DNA from: Mameliella sp. MMSF_3455
GTDB taxonomy: Bacteria > Pseudomonadota > Alphaproteobacteria > Rhodobacterales > Rhodobacteraceae
Reading direction: 5' to 3'
Assembly: GCF_030733205.1 (NCBI RefSeq)
Contig: NZ_JASHJL010000019.1
Span: 31,456 to 95,455, forward strand
DNA length: 64,000 bases
The notes beneath the pieces were generated by a model. The model did not search any database and had not been told where the DNA came from. It saw only the letters and a program-made list of their open reading frames with translations. Both the position numbers and the translations under genes were made by a program. Shown here piece after piece: positions 33,569 through 41,532 of this stretch (its first letter is position 1; each line of letters starts with the position of its first letter).

Positions 33569-33673
33569 TCAGCCGGCCTTCTTGATCGCCGAGACGGGGC
33601 GGAAGAAGGTCCTGGCGAATGTCTCGCCGTACAGGGCGCAGATGGTTTCGAAAGTGATCAGGGGAACTGGCAC
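33569..33673 (-). CDS. Candidate micro-ORF (34 aa)
   Basis: GTG start with AAAGGAGG five bases upstream, one of the strongest Shine-Dalgarno sequences in the window. It encodes 34 residues (MPVPLITFETICALYG, then ETFARTFFRPVSAIKKAG). The peptide is amphipathic with a basic end. It lies upstream of the rhodanese gene on the same strand, and an inverted repeat lies 32-66 bases upstream of its start. No family is recognised; the ribosome site is the main evidence. Confidence 0.5.
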   Translation of the reverse strand: MPVPLITFETICALYGETFARTFFRPVSAIKKAG

Positions 33674-33704
33674 GACTGCCTCCTTTGGTTGGGGTGTCGG
33701 AATT

Positions 33705-33739
33705 GTTAGCGCAACTTTATTTCAATGAAAAGCGCTAAC
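33705..33739. promoter_or_regulatory. Inverted repeat GTTAGCGC/GCGCTAAC upstream of mutL and the micro-ORF
   Basis: GTTAGCGC (33705-33712) and GCGCTAAC (33732-33739) are perfect inverted half-sites with centres 27 bases apart around an AT-rich spacer that itself contains TTTCA-A-TGAAA. It lies between the divergent micro-ORF and mutL. The geometry suits a dimeric regulator or a promoter operator. Confidence 0.45.
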
Positions 33740-33848
33740 GGGTTTCTGTTATTACCGACCTTCGTCGTAACCCGGGGTCGCGAAGGCGGGTGAGGAAGTC
33801 TCTGACGCCCCTTTTCAGAATCGCTCGGATCCTGCTAAGTCTTGTGGG

Positions 33849-35735
33849 GTGAATACACAGGACCGCAATATCCGCCCGCTCATCCGACAGCTGGACGAGG
33901 CCGCCATCAACCGCATCGCCGCCGGCGAGGTGGTCGAACGGCCTGCATCCGCGGTCAAGGAACTGGTCGAGAACGCCATCGACGCGGGTGCCCGGCGGGT
34001 GCGTGTCGACATCGCGGACGGCGGCAAGACGCTGATCCGGGTGAGCGACGACGGCTGCGGCATGACCCCCGAGGACCTGCCGCTGGCGCTGTCGCGCCAT
34101 GCGACCTCCAAGATCGACGGCAGCGACCTGCTCAATATCCATTCCTTCGGCTTTCGGGGCGAGGCGCTGCCATCGCTGGGGGCGGTGGGGCGCCTGACGG
34201 TGCAGAGCCGCGCGCAAGGCGCCGAGGGCGCCGAGATAACCGTGGCCGGGGGCGTGGCAGGGGCCGTGAAACCCTCTGCGTTGAATGCCGGGACGGTCGT
34301 GTCCCTGCGCGATCTCTTTTTTGCCACGCCCGCGCGGCTGAAGTTCCTGCGCTCGGACCGGGCCGAGGTCATGGCGATTTCGGACACGGTGAAACGGCTG
34401 GCGATGGCGGAACCCTCGGTGGGCTTCACCCTGCGCGACGTGAGCGGTGGGCAGGAGCGGGTGACGTTCCGCGTCGATCCCGAAACCGGCGACCTGTTCG
34501 ACGCGCTGCGCGGGCGGCTGGGGCGGATCATGGGGCAGGAGTTCATCGAGAATGCCCTGCCCATCGACGCCGAACGCGAAGAGGTGCGGCTCACCGGCTA
34601 TGCGGCGTTGCCCACCTATTCGCGTGGATCCGCCGTGGCGCAGTTCCTTTTCGTCAACGGGCGCCCGGTGCGGGACAAGATGCTGATCGGCGCGTTGCGC
34701 GGCGCCTACCAGGACTTCCTGTCGCGAGAGCGGCACCCGGCGGTGGCGCTGTTCGTGGATTGTGACCCGCACCGGGTGGACGTGAACGTGCATCCCGCGA
34801 AATCCGAGGTGCGGTTCCGCGAACCGGGCGTGGTGCGCGGGCTGATTGTCTCGGGCCTGCGGCACGCGCTGGCCGAGGCGGGGCACCGGGCCTCGACCAC
34901 GGTGGCGGGGGCGACGCTGGGCGCGATGCGCCCCGAGCAGCCCAGCCAGCCGCGCGTCTACCAGATGGACCGGCCCTCCTTGGGGGCGCGGCAGTCGAGC
35001 TATGCCGCGCAGGCACCGGGGTTCGCGGATTTCAACGGCGGGTATTCGGGCCGCGTGGTAGAGCCCGCGCCGACCGAACAAGAGGCCCCGGACCAGATCC
35101 GGGACGGCGTTGCGCCTGATGGCGCCGCTCCGGACCGGACCGCTGAACGGGTTTCGCTGCCGCTGGGGGCCGCGCGGGGGCAGGTGCATGAGAATTACAT
35201 CATCGCCCAGACCGAGGACGGCGTGGTGATCGTCGACCAGCACGCGGCGCATGAGCGGCTGGTCTATGAAAAGCTGAAACACCAGATGGCGGAAAAGGGT
35301 GTGCCCGCGCAGGGTCTGCTGATCCCCGAGGTGGTGGACCTGTCGCCGGACGATGCCGCGCGGCTGCTGGCGCGGGCGGATGATCTGGAACGCATGGGCC
35401 TGCGGATCGAACCCTTTGGCGCCGGGGCGATTGCCGTGCGCGAAACGCCCGCGATCCTTGGCGAGGTCAACGCCGAGGCGCTGGTGCGCGATATACTTGA
35501 CGAGCTTTCGGACACCGGCGACAGCGGGTTGCTGCAGGAACGGATCGAGGCGATCCTGTCGCGCATGGCCTGCCACGGCTCTGTCCGGTCGGGCCGCGTG
35601 ATGCGGGCCGAGGAGATGAACGCGCTGTTGCGCGAGATGGAGGCGACGCCGCATTCCGGCCAGTGCAACCACGGGCGGCCCACCTACGTCGAGTTGAAAC
35701 TGTCGGATATCGAGCGGCTGTTCGGGCGCACATGA
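33849..35735 (+). CDS. mutL: DNA mismatch repair protein MutL with endonuclease motif
   Basis: The 628-residue protein has the GHKL ATPase N-terminus (IAAGEVVERPASAVKELVEN, DDGCGM, FRGEALPS), a disordered linker (about residues 330-430) and a MutL C-terminal dimerisation domain. The latter contains DQHAAHERLVYE, which fits the DQHA-x2-E-x4-E endonuclease motif, plus ACHGSVRSG and QCNHGRPT. MutL therefore probably nicks DNA itself, as in bacteria without MutH. It starts with GTG at 33849. rmuC follows with a four-base overlap. Confidence 0.95.
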   Translation: MNTQDRNIRPLIRQLDEAAINRIAAGEVVERPASAVKELVENAIDAGARRVRVDIADGGKTLIRVSDDGCGMTPEDLPLALSRHATSKIDGSDLLNIHSFGFRGEALPSLGAVGRLTVQSRAQGAEGAEITVAGGVAGAVKPSALNAGTVVSLRDLFFATPARLKFLRSDRAEVMAISDTVKRLAMAEPSVGFTLRDVSGGQERVTFRVDPETGDLFDALRGRLGRIMGQEFIENALPIDAEREEVRLTGYAALPTYSRGSAVAQFLFVNGRPVRDKMLIGALRGAYQDFLSRERHPAVALFVDCDPHRVDVNVHPAKSEVRFREPGVVRGLIVSGLRHALAEAGHRASTTVAGATLGAMRPEQPSQPRVYQMDRPSLGARQSSYAAQAPGFADFNGGYSGRVVEPAPTEQEAPDQIRDGVAPDGAAPDRTAERVSLPLGAARGQVHENYIIAQTEDGVVIVDQHAAHERLVYEKLKHQMAEKGVPAQGLLIPEVVDLSPDDAARLLARADDLERMGLRIEPFGAGAIAVRETPAILGEVNAEALVRDILDELSDTGDSGLLQERIEAILSRMACHGSVRSGRVMRAEEMNALLREMEATPHSGQCNHGRPTYVELKLSDIERLFGRT

Positions 35736-36901
35736 TCGAGATTGGCGGCGCCCAATACAGCCTGGACGACCCTCTGACGCTGGCGGTTCTGGGCGGCGGC
35801 GGTGTGGTCCTGCTGATGCTGTTGCTGCTGGTGCTGGCGGTGCGCGCGGCGGGGCGGGCGGCACGGGCCAGCGCGCCGGTTCTGCAACATGTCAGCCACC
35901 TGTCGCACCGGGTGCAGGGCCTGTCCGAAGGGCAGGAGCGTCTGGCTGGCGGGCTGCATCACGTCACAGAGGCGCAGGCCAGCAGCCAGACCGCGATGCT
36001 GGAGCTGATGGAGCGGCGGCTGGCCGAGGTGCAGGAGCGCATGGGCGAGAGCCTGCACGGATCGGCGCGGCGCACGGCGCGGTCCCTGGGCGAATTGCAG
36101 GAGCGCCTGCAGGCCATCGACAAGGCGCAGGCCAATATCACCAAACTGTCGGGCGACGTGCTGTCCTTGCAGGATATCTTGTCGAACAAGCAGACGCGCG
36201 GCGCCTTTGGCGAAATCCAGCTGCGCGAGATCGTCGGCAAGGCGCTGCCTGCCGATTCCTTTACGCTGCAGGCCACGCTGTCGAACGGGCGGCGGGCCGA
36301 TTGCCTGATTCACATGCCGCAGCCGCCGGGACCGATCGTGGTCGACGCCAAGTTCCCGCTGGAGGGGTACGAGGCCCTGATGCAGGCCGAGGGCAAGGAT
36401 ATGCAGGCCCGCGCGGCGCAGGCCTTTCGCCTGTCGGTGCGCAAGCACATCCGGGACATTGCGGCGCGCTACATCATCGAAGGTGAGACCGCCGAGGGCG
36501 CGCTGATGTTCCTGCCCTCCGAGGCGGTCTATGCGGAACTGCACGCGCGCTTTCCCGAGGTGGTGCGCGAGGGGTTCGAGGCGCGGGTCTGGATCGTCTC
36601 TCCGACCACCTGCATGGCGACGCTGAACACCCTGCGCGCCGTGCTGAAGGACGCGCGGATGAAGGAACAGGCGGGCGCGATCCGGCGCGAACTGGCGCTG
36701 CTTTATGGTGATGTCGAGCGGCTGACCGGCCGGGTGGCGAACCTGGACCGGCATTTTGGCCAGGCGGCGCGGGACATCGAGGAAATCAAGATCAGCGCCG
36801 ACAAGGCGGGGCGGCGCGCGCACCGGCTGGACCAGTTCGATTTCGAAGAGGTCGAGGCGCCGCGGATCCCGGTGCTGCGGCTGGGCGATCCGGCGGAATA
36901 G
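35732..36901 (+). CDS. rmuC: DNA recombination protein RmuC
   Basis: A 389-residue protein. One N-terminal transmembrane helix (VLLMLLLLVLAVRAA) is followed by a coiled-coil region to about residue 150 and then the RmuC nuclease-like core (FGEIQLREIVG, IVVDAKFPLEGYE, WIVSPTTCMATLNTLR). RmuC limits inversions at short inverted repeats. The ATG overlaps the mutL stop (ATGA), so the two DNA-maintenance genes are translationally coupled. Confidence 0.92.
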   Translation: MIEIGGAQYSLDDPLTLAVLGGGGVVLLMLLLLVLAVRAAGRAARASAPVLQHVSHLSHRVQGLSEGQERLAGGLHHVTEAQASSQTAMLELMERRLAEVQERMGESLHGSARRTARSLGELQERLQAIDKAQANITKLSGDVLSLQDILSNKQTRGAFGEIQLREIVGKALPADSFTLQATLSNGRRADCLIHMPQPPGPIVVDAKFPLEGYEALMQAEGKDMQARAAQAFRLSVRKHIRDIAARYIIEGETAEGALMFLPSEAVYAELHARFPEVVREGFEARVWIVSPTTCMATLNTLRAVLKDARMKEQAGAIRRELALLYGDVERLTGRVANLDRHFGQAARDIEEIKISADKAGRRAHRLDQFDFEEVEAPRIPVLRLGDPAE

Positions 36902-36977
36902 ACGGTTGTGCCCAAAGGGCGCGGTTCTGCCCGAAGGCTGCCCAATTCCTGCCCTCTCCACCCCCTAGGCCGGCGGC

Positions 36978-37160
36978 ATGTGCGACAAGGACACGATCGA
37001 TTTCCGCAGTACGGAACACTTGCCCAGAAAGCGACGCCGGCAGTGGGCGTTCTTGGCCATCCTGGCGGGGATCACTCTGGCGGTCTGGGCGTTGGTGTTG
37101 ACGCAATGGGGGCTTGCCGCGAGAGGGCAGACAGCGGCCATGCTGCGGCTGTTTCGCTAG
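36978..37160 (+). CDS. Small single-span membrane protein (60 aa)
   Basis: A 60-residue protein with a basic stretch (RKRRRQ) followed by one transmembrane helix (AFLAILAGITLAVWALVL), suggesting an N-in orientation. There is no strong Shine-Dalgarno. It lies 76 bases after rmuC. No family is recognised; the charge pattern around the helix is the main support. Confidence 0.45.
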   Translation: MCDKDTIDFRSTEHLPRKRRRQWAFLAILAGITLAVWALVLTQWGLAARGQTAAMLRLFR

Positions 37161-37364
37161 GGCGCAGCGGCGTCAGACATATCGCGCGATTAGAATGTTG
37201 TCAGAGCGGTTGAACCGAATGCGGTTCAACGCGTTATACTCAAGAAGAATCACGGGGTTGAACCGGATTTCGGACGCGGACGGAGACGCCGCGCCGCCAT
37301 CCCGTCCGCGTGGCACCGCCCCGATGCCGGGGTGGGAGGAGGTGTCGGATGCGCGAGAGAATTT

Positions 37365-37378
37365 GTTTAGCGTTAAAC
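37365..37378. promoter_or_regulatory. Palindromic operator candidate, aceE leader site 1
   Basis: GTTTAGCGTTAAAC has the pattern GTTTA-N4-TAAAC and recurs as site 2, 158 bases downstream. A regulator of the PDH operon is expected to bind it; which one is unknown. Confidence 0.55.
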
Positions 37379-37522
37379 GAGGTGTCATGCGCTGGGTGCA
37401 TGGATGTTATGCGGCTGCGCGTCTGCCGCAAGGGCAATCGGACTGATACACCCTGCCCAACCGTCGGGAGGTTTGGGAGAGGCGGGGCGAAAGCCGGTTG
37501 CACCCCAGTAACAGATCCGATT

Positions 37523-37536
37523 GTTTAGGATTAAAC
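37523..37536. promoter_or_regulatory. Palindromic operator candidate, aceE leader site 2
   Basis: GTTTAGGATTAAAC, 40 bases upstream of the aceE ATG, with flanks that extend the dyad (TTG...CAA). It shares 12 of 14 bases with site 1. Confidence 0.6.
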
Positions 37537-37576
37537 CAATCGCGCCGCGCCGGGCGCAACAAAGGGAAGAGGGCAT

Positions 37577-40234
37577 ATGAAAGATACCCCCCAGGACGTC
37601 GATCCCGTCGAGAGCCAGGAATGGCAGGACGCGATCGAAGACGTGATCGAGCGCGACGGGGCCGACCGCGCGCATTTCCTGCTCGACAAGGCGGTGCAAA
37701 GCGCCCGGGCCGCGGGTGCCAAGCTGCCCTTTTCGGCCACCACCCCCTATCAGAACACCATCTCGCCGGATGACGAGGTCGATGTGCCGGGCGACACCGA
37801 GATGGAATGGCGCATCCGCACCATCAACCGCTGGAATGCCATGGCGACGGTGGTCAAGCGCAACAAGGAAAGCAGCGAATACGGTGGGCATATCGCCTCC
37901 TTCGCCTCGTCCGCGGCGCTCTATGATATCGGGTTGAACCACTTCTGGCGCTCGAAGTCCGCGATCCACGGCGGCGACCTGGTGTTCTTTCAGGGGCACG
38001 TCATCCCGGGGATCTACGCGCGCTCCTTCATGGAGGGACGCATCAGCGAGGAAGAGCTGAAGAACTTCCGGTCCGAGGTGAACGGCGGCGGCCTGTCGTC
38101 CTACCCGCACCCCTGGCTGATGCCGGACTACTGGCAGTTCCCGACCGTCAGCATGGGTCTTGGCCCGCTGATGGCGATCTACCAGGCGCGGTTCATGAAG
38201 TACCTCGAGAACCGCGGGCTGATCGAAAAGCAGGACCGCAAGGTCTGGGCCTTCCTCGGCGATGGCGAGATGGACGAGCCGGAAAGCATCGGTGCCATCC
38301 ACCTGGCGGCGCGCGAGGGGCTGGACAACCTGATCTTTGTCATCAACTGCAACCTGCAGCGGCTTGACGGGCCGGTGCGCGGCAACTCGAAGATCGTGCA
38401 GGAACTGGAGGGCAACTTCCGCGGCTCGGGCTGGGACGTGATCAAGCTGCTCTGGGGCCGGGGCTGGGACGAACTGCTGGAACAGGACACCAGCGGCAAG
38501 CTGCGCCAGCTGATGGACGAGACCATCGACGGCGACTACCAGACCTTCAAATCGAAGGACGGCGCCTATATCCGCGAGCATTTCTTTGGCAAGTACCCGG
38601 AGACCGCGGAACTGGTGAAGGACTGGACCGACGACCAGATCTGGGCCCTGCGCCGCGGCGGTCACGATCCGAAAAAGGTCTACAACGCCTTCAAGCGCGC
38701 CACCGAGGCCGAGGGCCAGCCCACCGTCCTGTTGGTCAAGACCGTCAAGGGTTACGGTATGGGCACCGCCGGTGAGGGGCAGAACACCACTCACCAGCAG
38801 AAGAAGATGCAGCTGGACCAGCTCAAGGCCATGCGCGACCGGTTCAAGATCCCGGTTACGGATGAAGAGCTGGAAAAGGACATCCCCTTTGTCAGCCTGA
38901 ACAACGCGCAGAAGGCCTACCTGGCCGAGCGGCGCAAGGAACTGGGCGGGGCTTTCCCCAAGCGGTCCACCGAGGCGCCCAAGCTGGAAATCCCGGGACT
39001 GGACAAGTTCAAGGGCCAGCTGGAATCGACCGGCGACCGCGAGATTTCCACCACCATGGCCTTTGTCCGCATCCTGACCACGCTGCTGCGTGACAAGCAG
39101 GTGGGCAAGCAAGTGGTGCCAATCGTTCCGGACGAAAGCCGGACCTTCGGCATGGAAGGCCTGTTCCGGTCGGTGGGCATCTACAACCCGAAGGGCCAGC
39201 AATACACGCCCGAAGACCGTGAACAGATGTCCTATTACAAGGAATCGGAAAACGGTCAGGTGCTGCAGGAAGGCATCAACGAGGCCGGCGCCATGGCGGA
39301 CTGGATCGCGGCTGCGACCGCGTACAGCAACCACGGCGTGCCGATGATCCCGTTTTACATCTACTACTCGATGTTCGGGTTCCAGCGGATCGGCGACCTG
39401 GCCTGGGCGGCAGGCGACAGCCGGGCGCGCGGCTTCATGCTGGGCGGTACCGCCGGGCGGACCACGCTGAACGGCGAGGGTCTGCAGCACGAGGACGGCC
39501 ACAGCCATATCCTGGCCGGCACGATCCCGAACTGCATCAGCTATGACCCGACCTTCAGCTACGAGGTCGCGGTGATCGTGCAGCACGGGTTGCAGCGGAT
39601 GTTCGTCGATCAGGAGGACGTGTTCTTTTACCTCACCCTGATGAACGAGAACTACAAGCACCCCGACATGCCGATGGGTTCCGAAGAGGGCATCATCAAG
39701 GGGCTGTACCGCTTCCGCAAGACGGCCAACCCGGCCAAGAAGCACGTCAACCTGATGGGCTCGGGCACGATCCTGGTGCAGGCGATCAAGGCCGCCGACA
39801 TGCTGCAGGAGGATTTCGGAGTGACCAGTGACATCTGGTCGGCCACCTCGTTCAACGAACTGGCGCGCGATTGCCAGGACGTGGCGCGGCACAACCGGCT
39901 GAATCCCTTTGCCGAGCAGAAGACGTCCTTTGCGGCGCAGACGCTGGCGAACATCACCGGGCCGACCATCGCCGGCACCGACTACATGAAGAACTACGCC
40001 GAGCAGATCCGGGCCTGTGTGCCGGGGCGCTACACGGTGCTGGGCACGGACGGTTTCGGCCGCTCGGACAGCCGCGTGAACCTGCGGCGCTTCTTTGAGG
40101 TGGATGCCAACCACATCGCCGCGGCGGCAATGGTGGACCTTTGGCGCGAGGGGGCTGTTTCGGACAAGGATCTGGAGGCAGCGCTGAAGAAATACGACAT
40201 CGACGGCGGCAAGCCGAACCCGCGTCTGGTCTGA
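37577..40234 (+). CDS. aceE: Pyruvate dehydrogenase E1 component, homodimeric type
   Basis: An 885-residue single-chain E1 of the AceE type. The thiamine diphosphate-Mg motif GDGEMDEPES lies near residue 230 and ends at the NCNLQRLDGPV segment. The C-terminal transketolase-like half includes RGFMLGGTAGRTTLNGEGLQ. It decarboxylates pyruvate and passes the acetyl group to the lipoyl arm of E2. GGGAAGAGG precedes the ATG. The first gene of aceE-aceF-lpdA; its 5' leader carries two palindromic operators. Confidence 0.97.
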   Translation: MKDTPQDVDPVESQEWQDAIEDVIERDGADRAHFLLDKAVQSARAAGAKLPFSATTPYQNTISPDDEVDVPGDTEMEWRIRTINRWNAMATVVKRNKESSEYGGHIASFASSAALYDIGLNHFWRSKSAIHGGDLVFFQGHVIPGIYARSFMEGRISEEELKNFRSEVNGGGLSSYPHPWLMPDYWQFPTVSMGLGPLMAIYQARFMKYLENRGLIEKQDRKVWAFLGDGEMDEPESIGAIHLAAREGLDNLIFVINCNLQRLDGPVRGNSKIVQELEGNFRGSGWDVIKLLWGRGWDELLEQDTSGKLRQLMDETIDGDYQTFKSKDGAYIREHFFGKYPETAELVKDWTDDQIWALRRGGHDPKKVYNAFKRATEAEGQPTVLLVKTVKGYGMGTAGEGQNTTHQQKKMQLDQLKAMRDRFKIPVTDEELEKDIPFVSLNNAQKAYLAERRKELGGAFPKRSTEAPKLEIPGLDKFKGQLESTGDREISTTMAFVRILTTLLRDKQVGKQVVPIVPDESRTFGMEGLFRSVGIYNPKGQQYTPEDREQMSYYKESENGQVLQEGINEAGAMADWIAAATAYSNHGVPMIPFYIYYSMFGFQRIGDLAWAAGDSRARGFMLGGTAGRTTLNGEGLQHEDGHSHILAGTIPNCISYDPTFSYEVAVIVQHGLQRMFVDQEDVFFYLTLMNENYKHPDMPMGSEEGIIKGLYRFRKTANPAKKHVNLMGSGTILVQAIKAADMLQEDFGVTSDIWSATSFNELARDCQDVARHNRLNPFAEQKTSFAAQTLANITGPTIAGTDYMKNYAEQIRACVPGRYTVLGTDGFGRSDSRVNLRRFFEVDANHIAAAAMVDLWREGAVSDKDLEAALKKYDIDGGKPNPRLV

Positions 40235-40259
40235 TACGGCGCACGAGGAGACAGGAAAT

Positions 40260-41522
40260 ATGACCGTAGAAGTAAAAGTGCCGGATATCGGCGATTTCAG
40301 CGATGTGCCGGTGGTGACCGTCCTGGTGAGCGTGGGCGACACGATTGCCGAAGAAGACCCGATTGTCGAACTGGAGTCCGACAAGGCAACGATGGAAGTG
40401 CCGTCTTCCGCCGCGGGCGTGGTGAAGGAGATCAAGGTCTCGGAGGGGGACAAGGTGTCCGAGGGCGCGGTGATCCTGATCGTCGAGGGCGAAGGCGCCC
40501 CGGCGGCCAAGGAAGAGCCCAAGGCCGAGGCCCCGAAAGCCGAGGAGCCCAAGGCGGCCTCTGCCCCGGCGGCGGCGCCTGCGCCCGCGCCGAAGACGGA
40601 TGCCGGGTTCTCCAAGGTGCATGCCTCGCCGTCGGTCCGGGCCTATGCCCGCCGGGTCGAGGTGGACCTGAACAAGGTGAACGGATCGGGCCGCAAGGGC
40701 CGCATCCTGCGCGAGGACGTGGAAAAGGCGCTGAAGGCACAGACGGTCCCGGCGGCAGCCGGTGGCGGCGCCGTGTCCGGCGGCATGGGCATCCCGCCGA
40801 TCCCGGCGGTGGACTTTTCCAAGTTCGGGCCCGTGGAAGAGGTGGAGATGAGCCGGATCAAGAAGATCTCCGGCCCCGCGCTGCACCGGTCCTGGCTGAA
40901 CATCCCGCATGTCACACACAACGACGAGGCGGACATCACCGATCTGGACAAGTACCGCAAGGAAATGGACACGATGGCCAAGGAAGACGGCTATCGCGTG
41001 ACCCTGCTGTCCTTTGTCATCAAGGCCAGCGTTTCGGCGCTGAAAAAGCACTGGGAGTTCAACTCGTCCATCCATCCGGACGGCGACAAGCTGATCAAGA
41101 AGGACTTCTACAACATCGGTTTCGCGGCGGACACGCCGAACGGGCTGATGGTGCCGGTGATCAAGGACGCCGACCGCAAGGGGCTGGTCGATATTTCCAA
41201 GGAACTGATGGAACTGTCCAAGGCCGCGCGCGAGGGCAACCTGAAGTCCAAGGACATGCAGGGCGCCACCTTCACCATCTCGTCGCTGGGCGGGATTGGC
41301 GGGACCTCGTTCACGCCCATCGTGAACGCGCCCGAGGTGGCGATCCTTGGCCTGACCCGGTCCAAGATGCAGCCGGTCTGGAACGGCGAGGAATTCGTGC
41401 CGCGCCTGATGCAGCCGCTGTCGCTGTCCTATGATCACCGTGCCGTCGACGGTGCCTTGGCCGCACGCTTTGTCGTGACGCTCAAGACGCTCTTGGGCGA
41501 CATGCGCAAGTTGATGTGGTGA
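40260..41522 (+). CDS. aceF: Pyruvate dehydrogenase E2, dihydrolipoamide acetyltransferase
   Basis: A 420-residue E2 with a single lipoyl domain (lipoyl lysine Lys42 in ESDKATMEV). An Ala/Pro-rich hinge follows, then the E1/E3-binding peripheral domain (HASPSVRAYARR to RILREDV) and a catalytic core ending in the active-site motif DHRAVDGALAARF. It transfers the acetyl group to CoA. AGGAGACAGG precedes the ATG, 25 bases after aceE. Gammaproteobacterial AceF often has several lipoyl domains; this one has one. Confidence 0.96.
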   Translation: MTVEVKVPDIGDFSDVPVVTVLVSVGDTIAEEDPIVELESDKATMEVPSSAAGVVKEIKVSEGDKVSEGAVILIVEGEGAPAAKEEPKAEAPKAEEPKAASAPAAAPAPAPKTDAGFSKVHASPSVRAYARRVEVDLNKVNGSGRKGRILREDVEKALKAQTVPAAAGGGAVSGGMGIPPIPAVDFSKFGPVEEVEMSRIKKISGPALHRSWLNIPHVTHNDEADITDLDKYRKEMDTMAKEDGYRVTLLSFVIKASVSALKKHWEFNSSIHPDGDKLIKKDFYNIGFAADTPNGLMVPVIKDADRKGLVDISKELMELSKAAREGNLKSKDMQGATFTISSLGGIGGTSFTPIVNAPEVAILGLTRSKMQPVWNGEEFVPRLMQPLSLSYDHRAVDGALAARFVVTLKTLLGDMRKLMW

Positions 41523-41532
41523 GGTGAAAACG

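Larger units (their letters stand above)
37161..37576 (+). promoter_or_regulatory. Leader/promoter region of the aceE operon
   Basis: This 416-base gap has no supported gene. It contains a hairpin, GTTGAACCG (37209-37217)/CGGTTCAAC (37222-37230). A direct repeat of GGTTGAACCG occurs at 37208-37217 and 37257-37266. A -10-like TATACT lies at 37235-37240. Two GTTTA-N4-TAAAC palindromes lie at 37365 and 37523. The long leader suggests regulated transcription of the PDH genes. Confidence 0.5.

Noticed and set aside
33735..35864. A 709-codon minus-strand open frame across mutL
   Set aside because: Antisense shadow with Pro/Arg/His-rich composition; mutL is supported by many motifs.
37385..40615. 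A 1076-codon open frame on the minus strand across aceE
   Set aside because: It is the antisense shadow of a GC-rich gene; composition is His/Asp/Arg-rich, with no ribosome site or motifs, while aceE on the plus strand is unmistakable.
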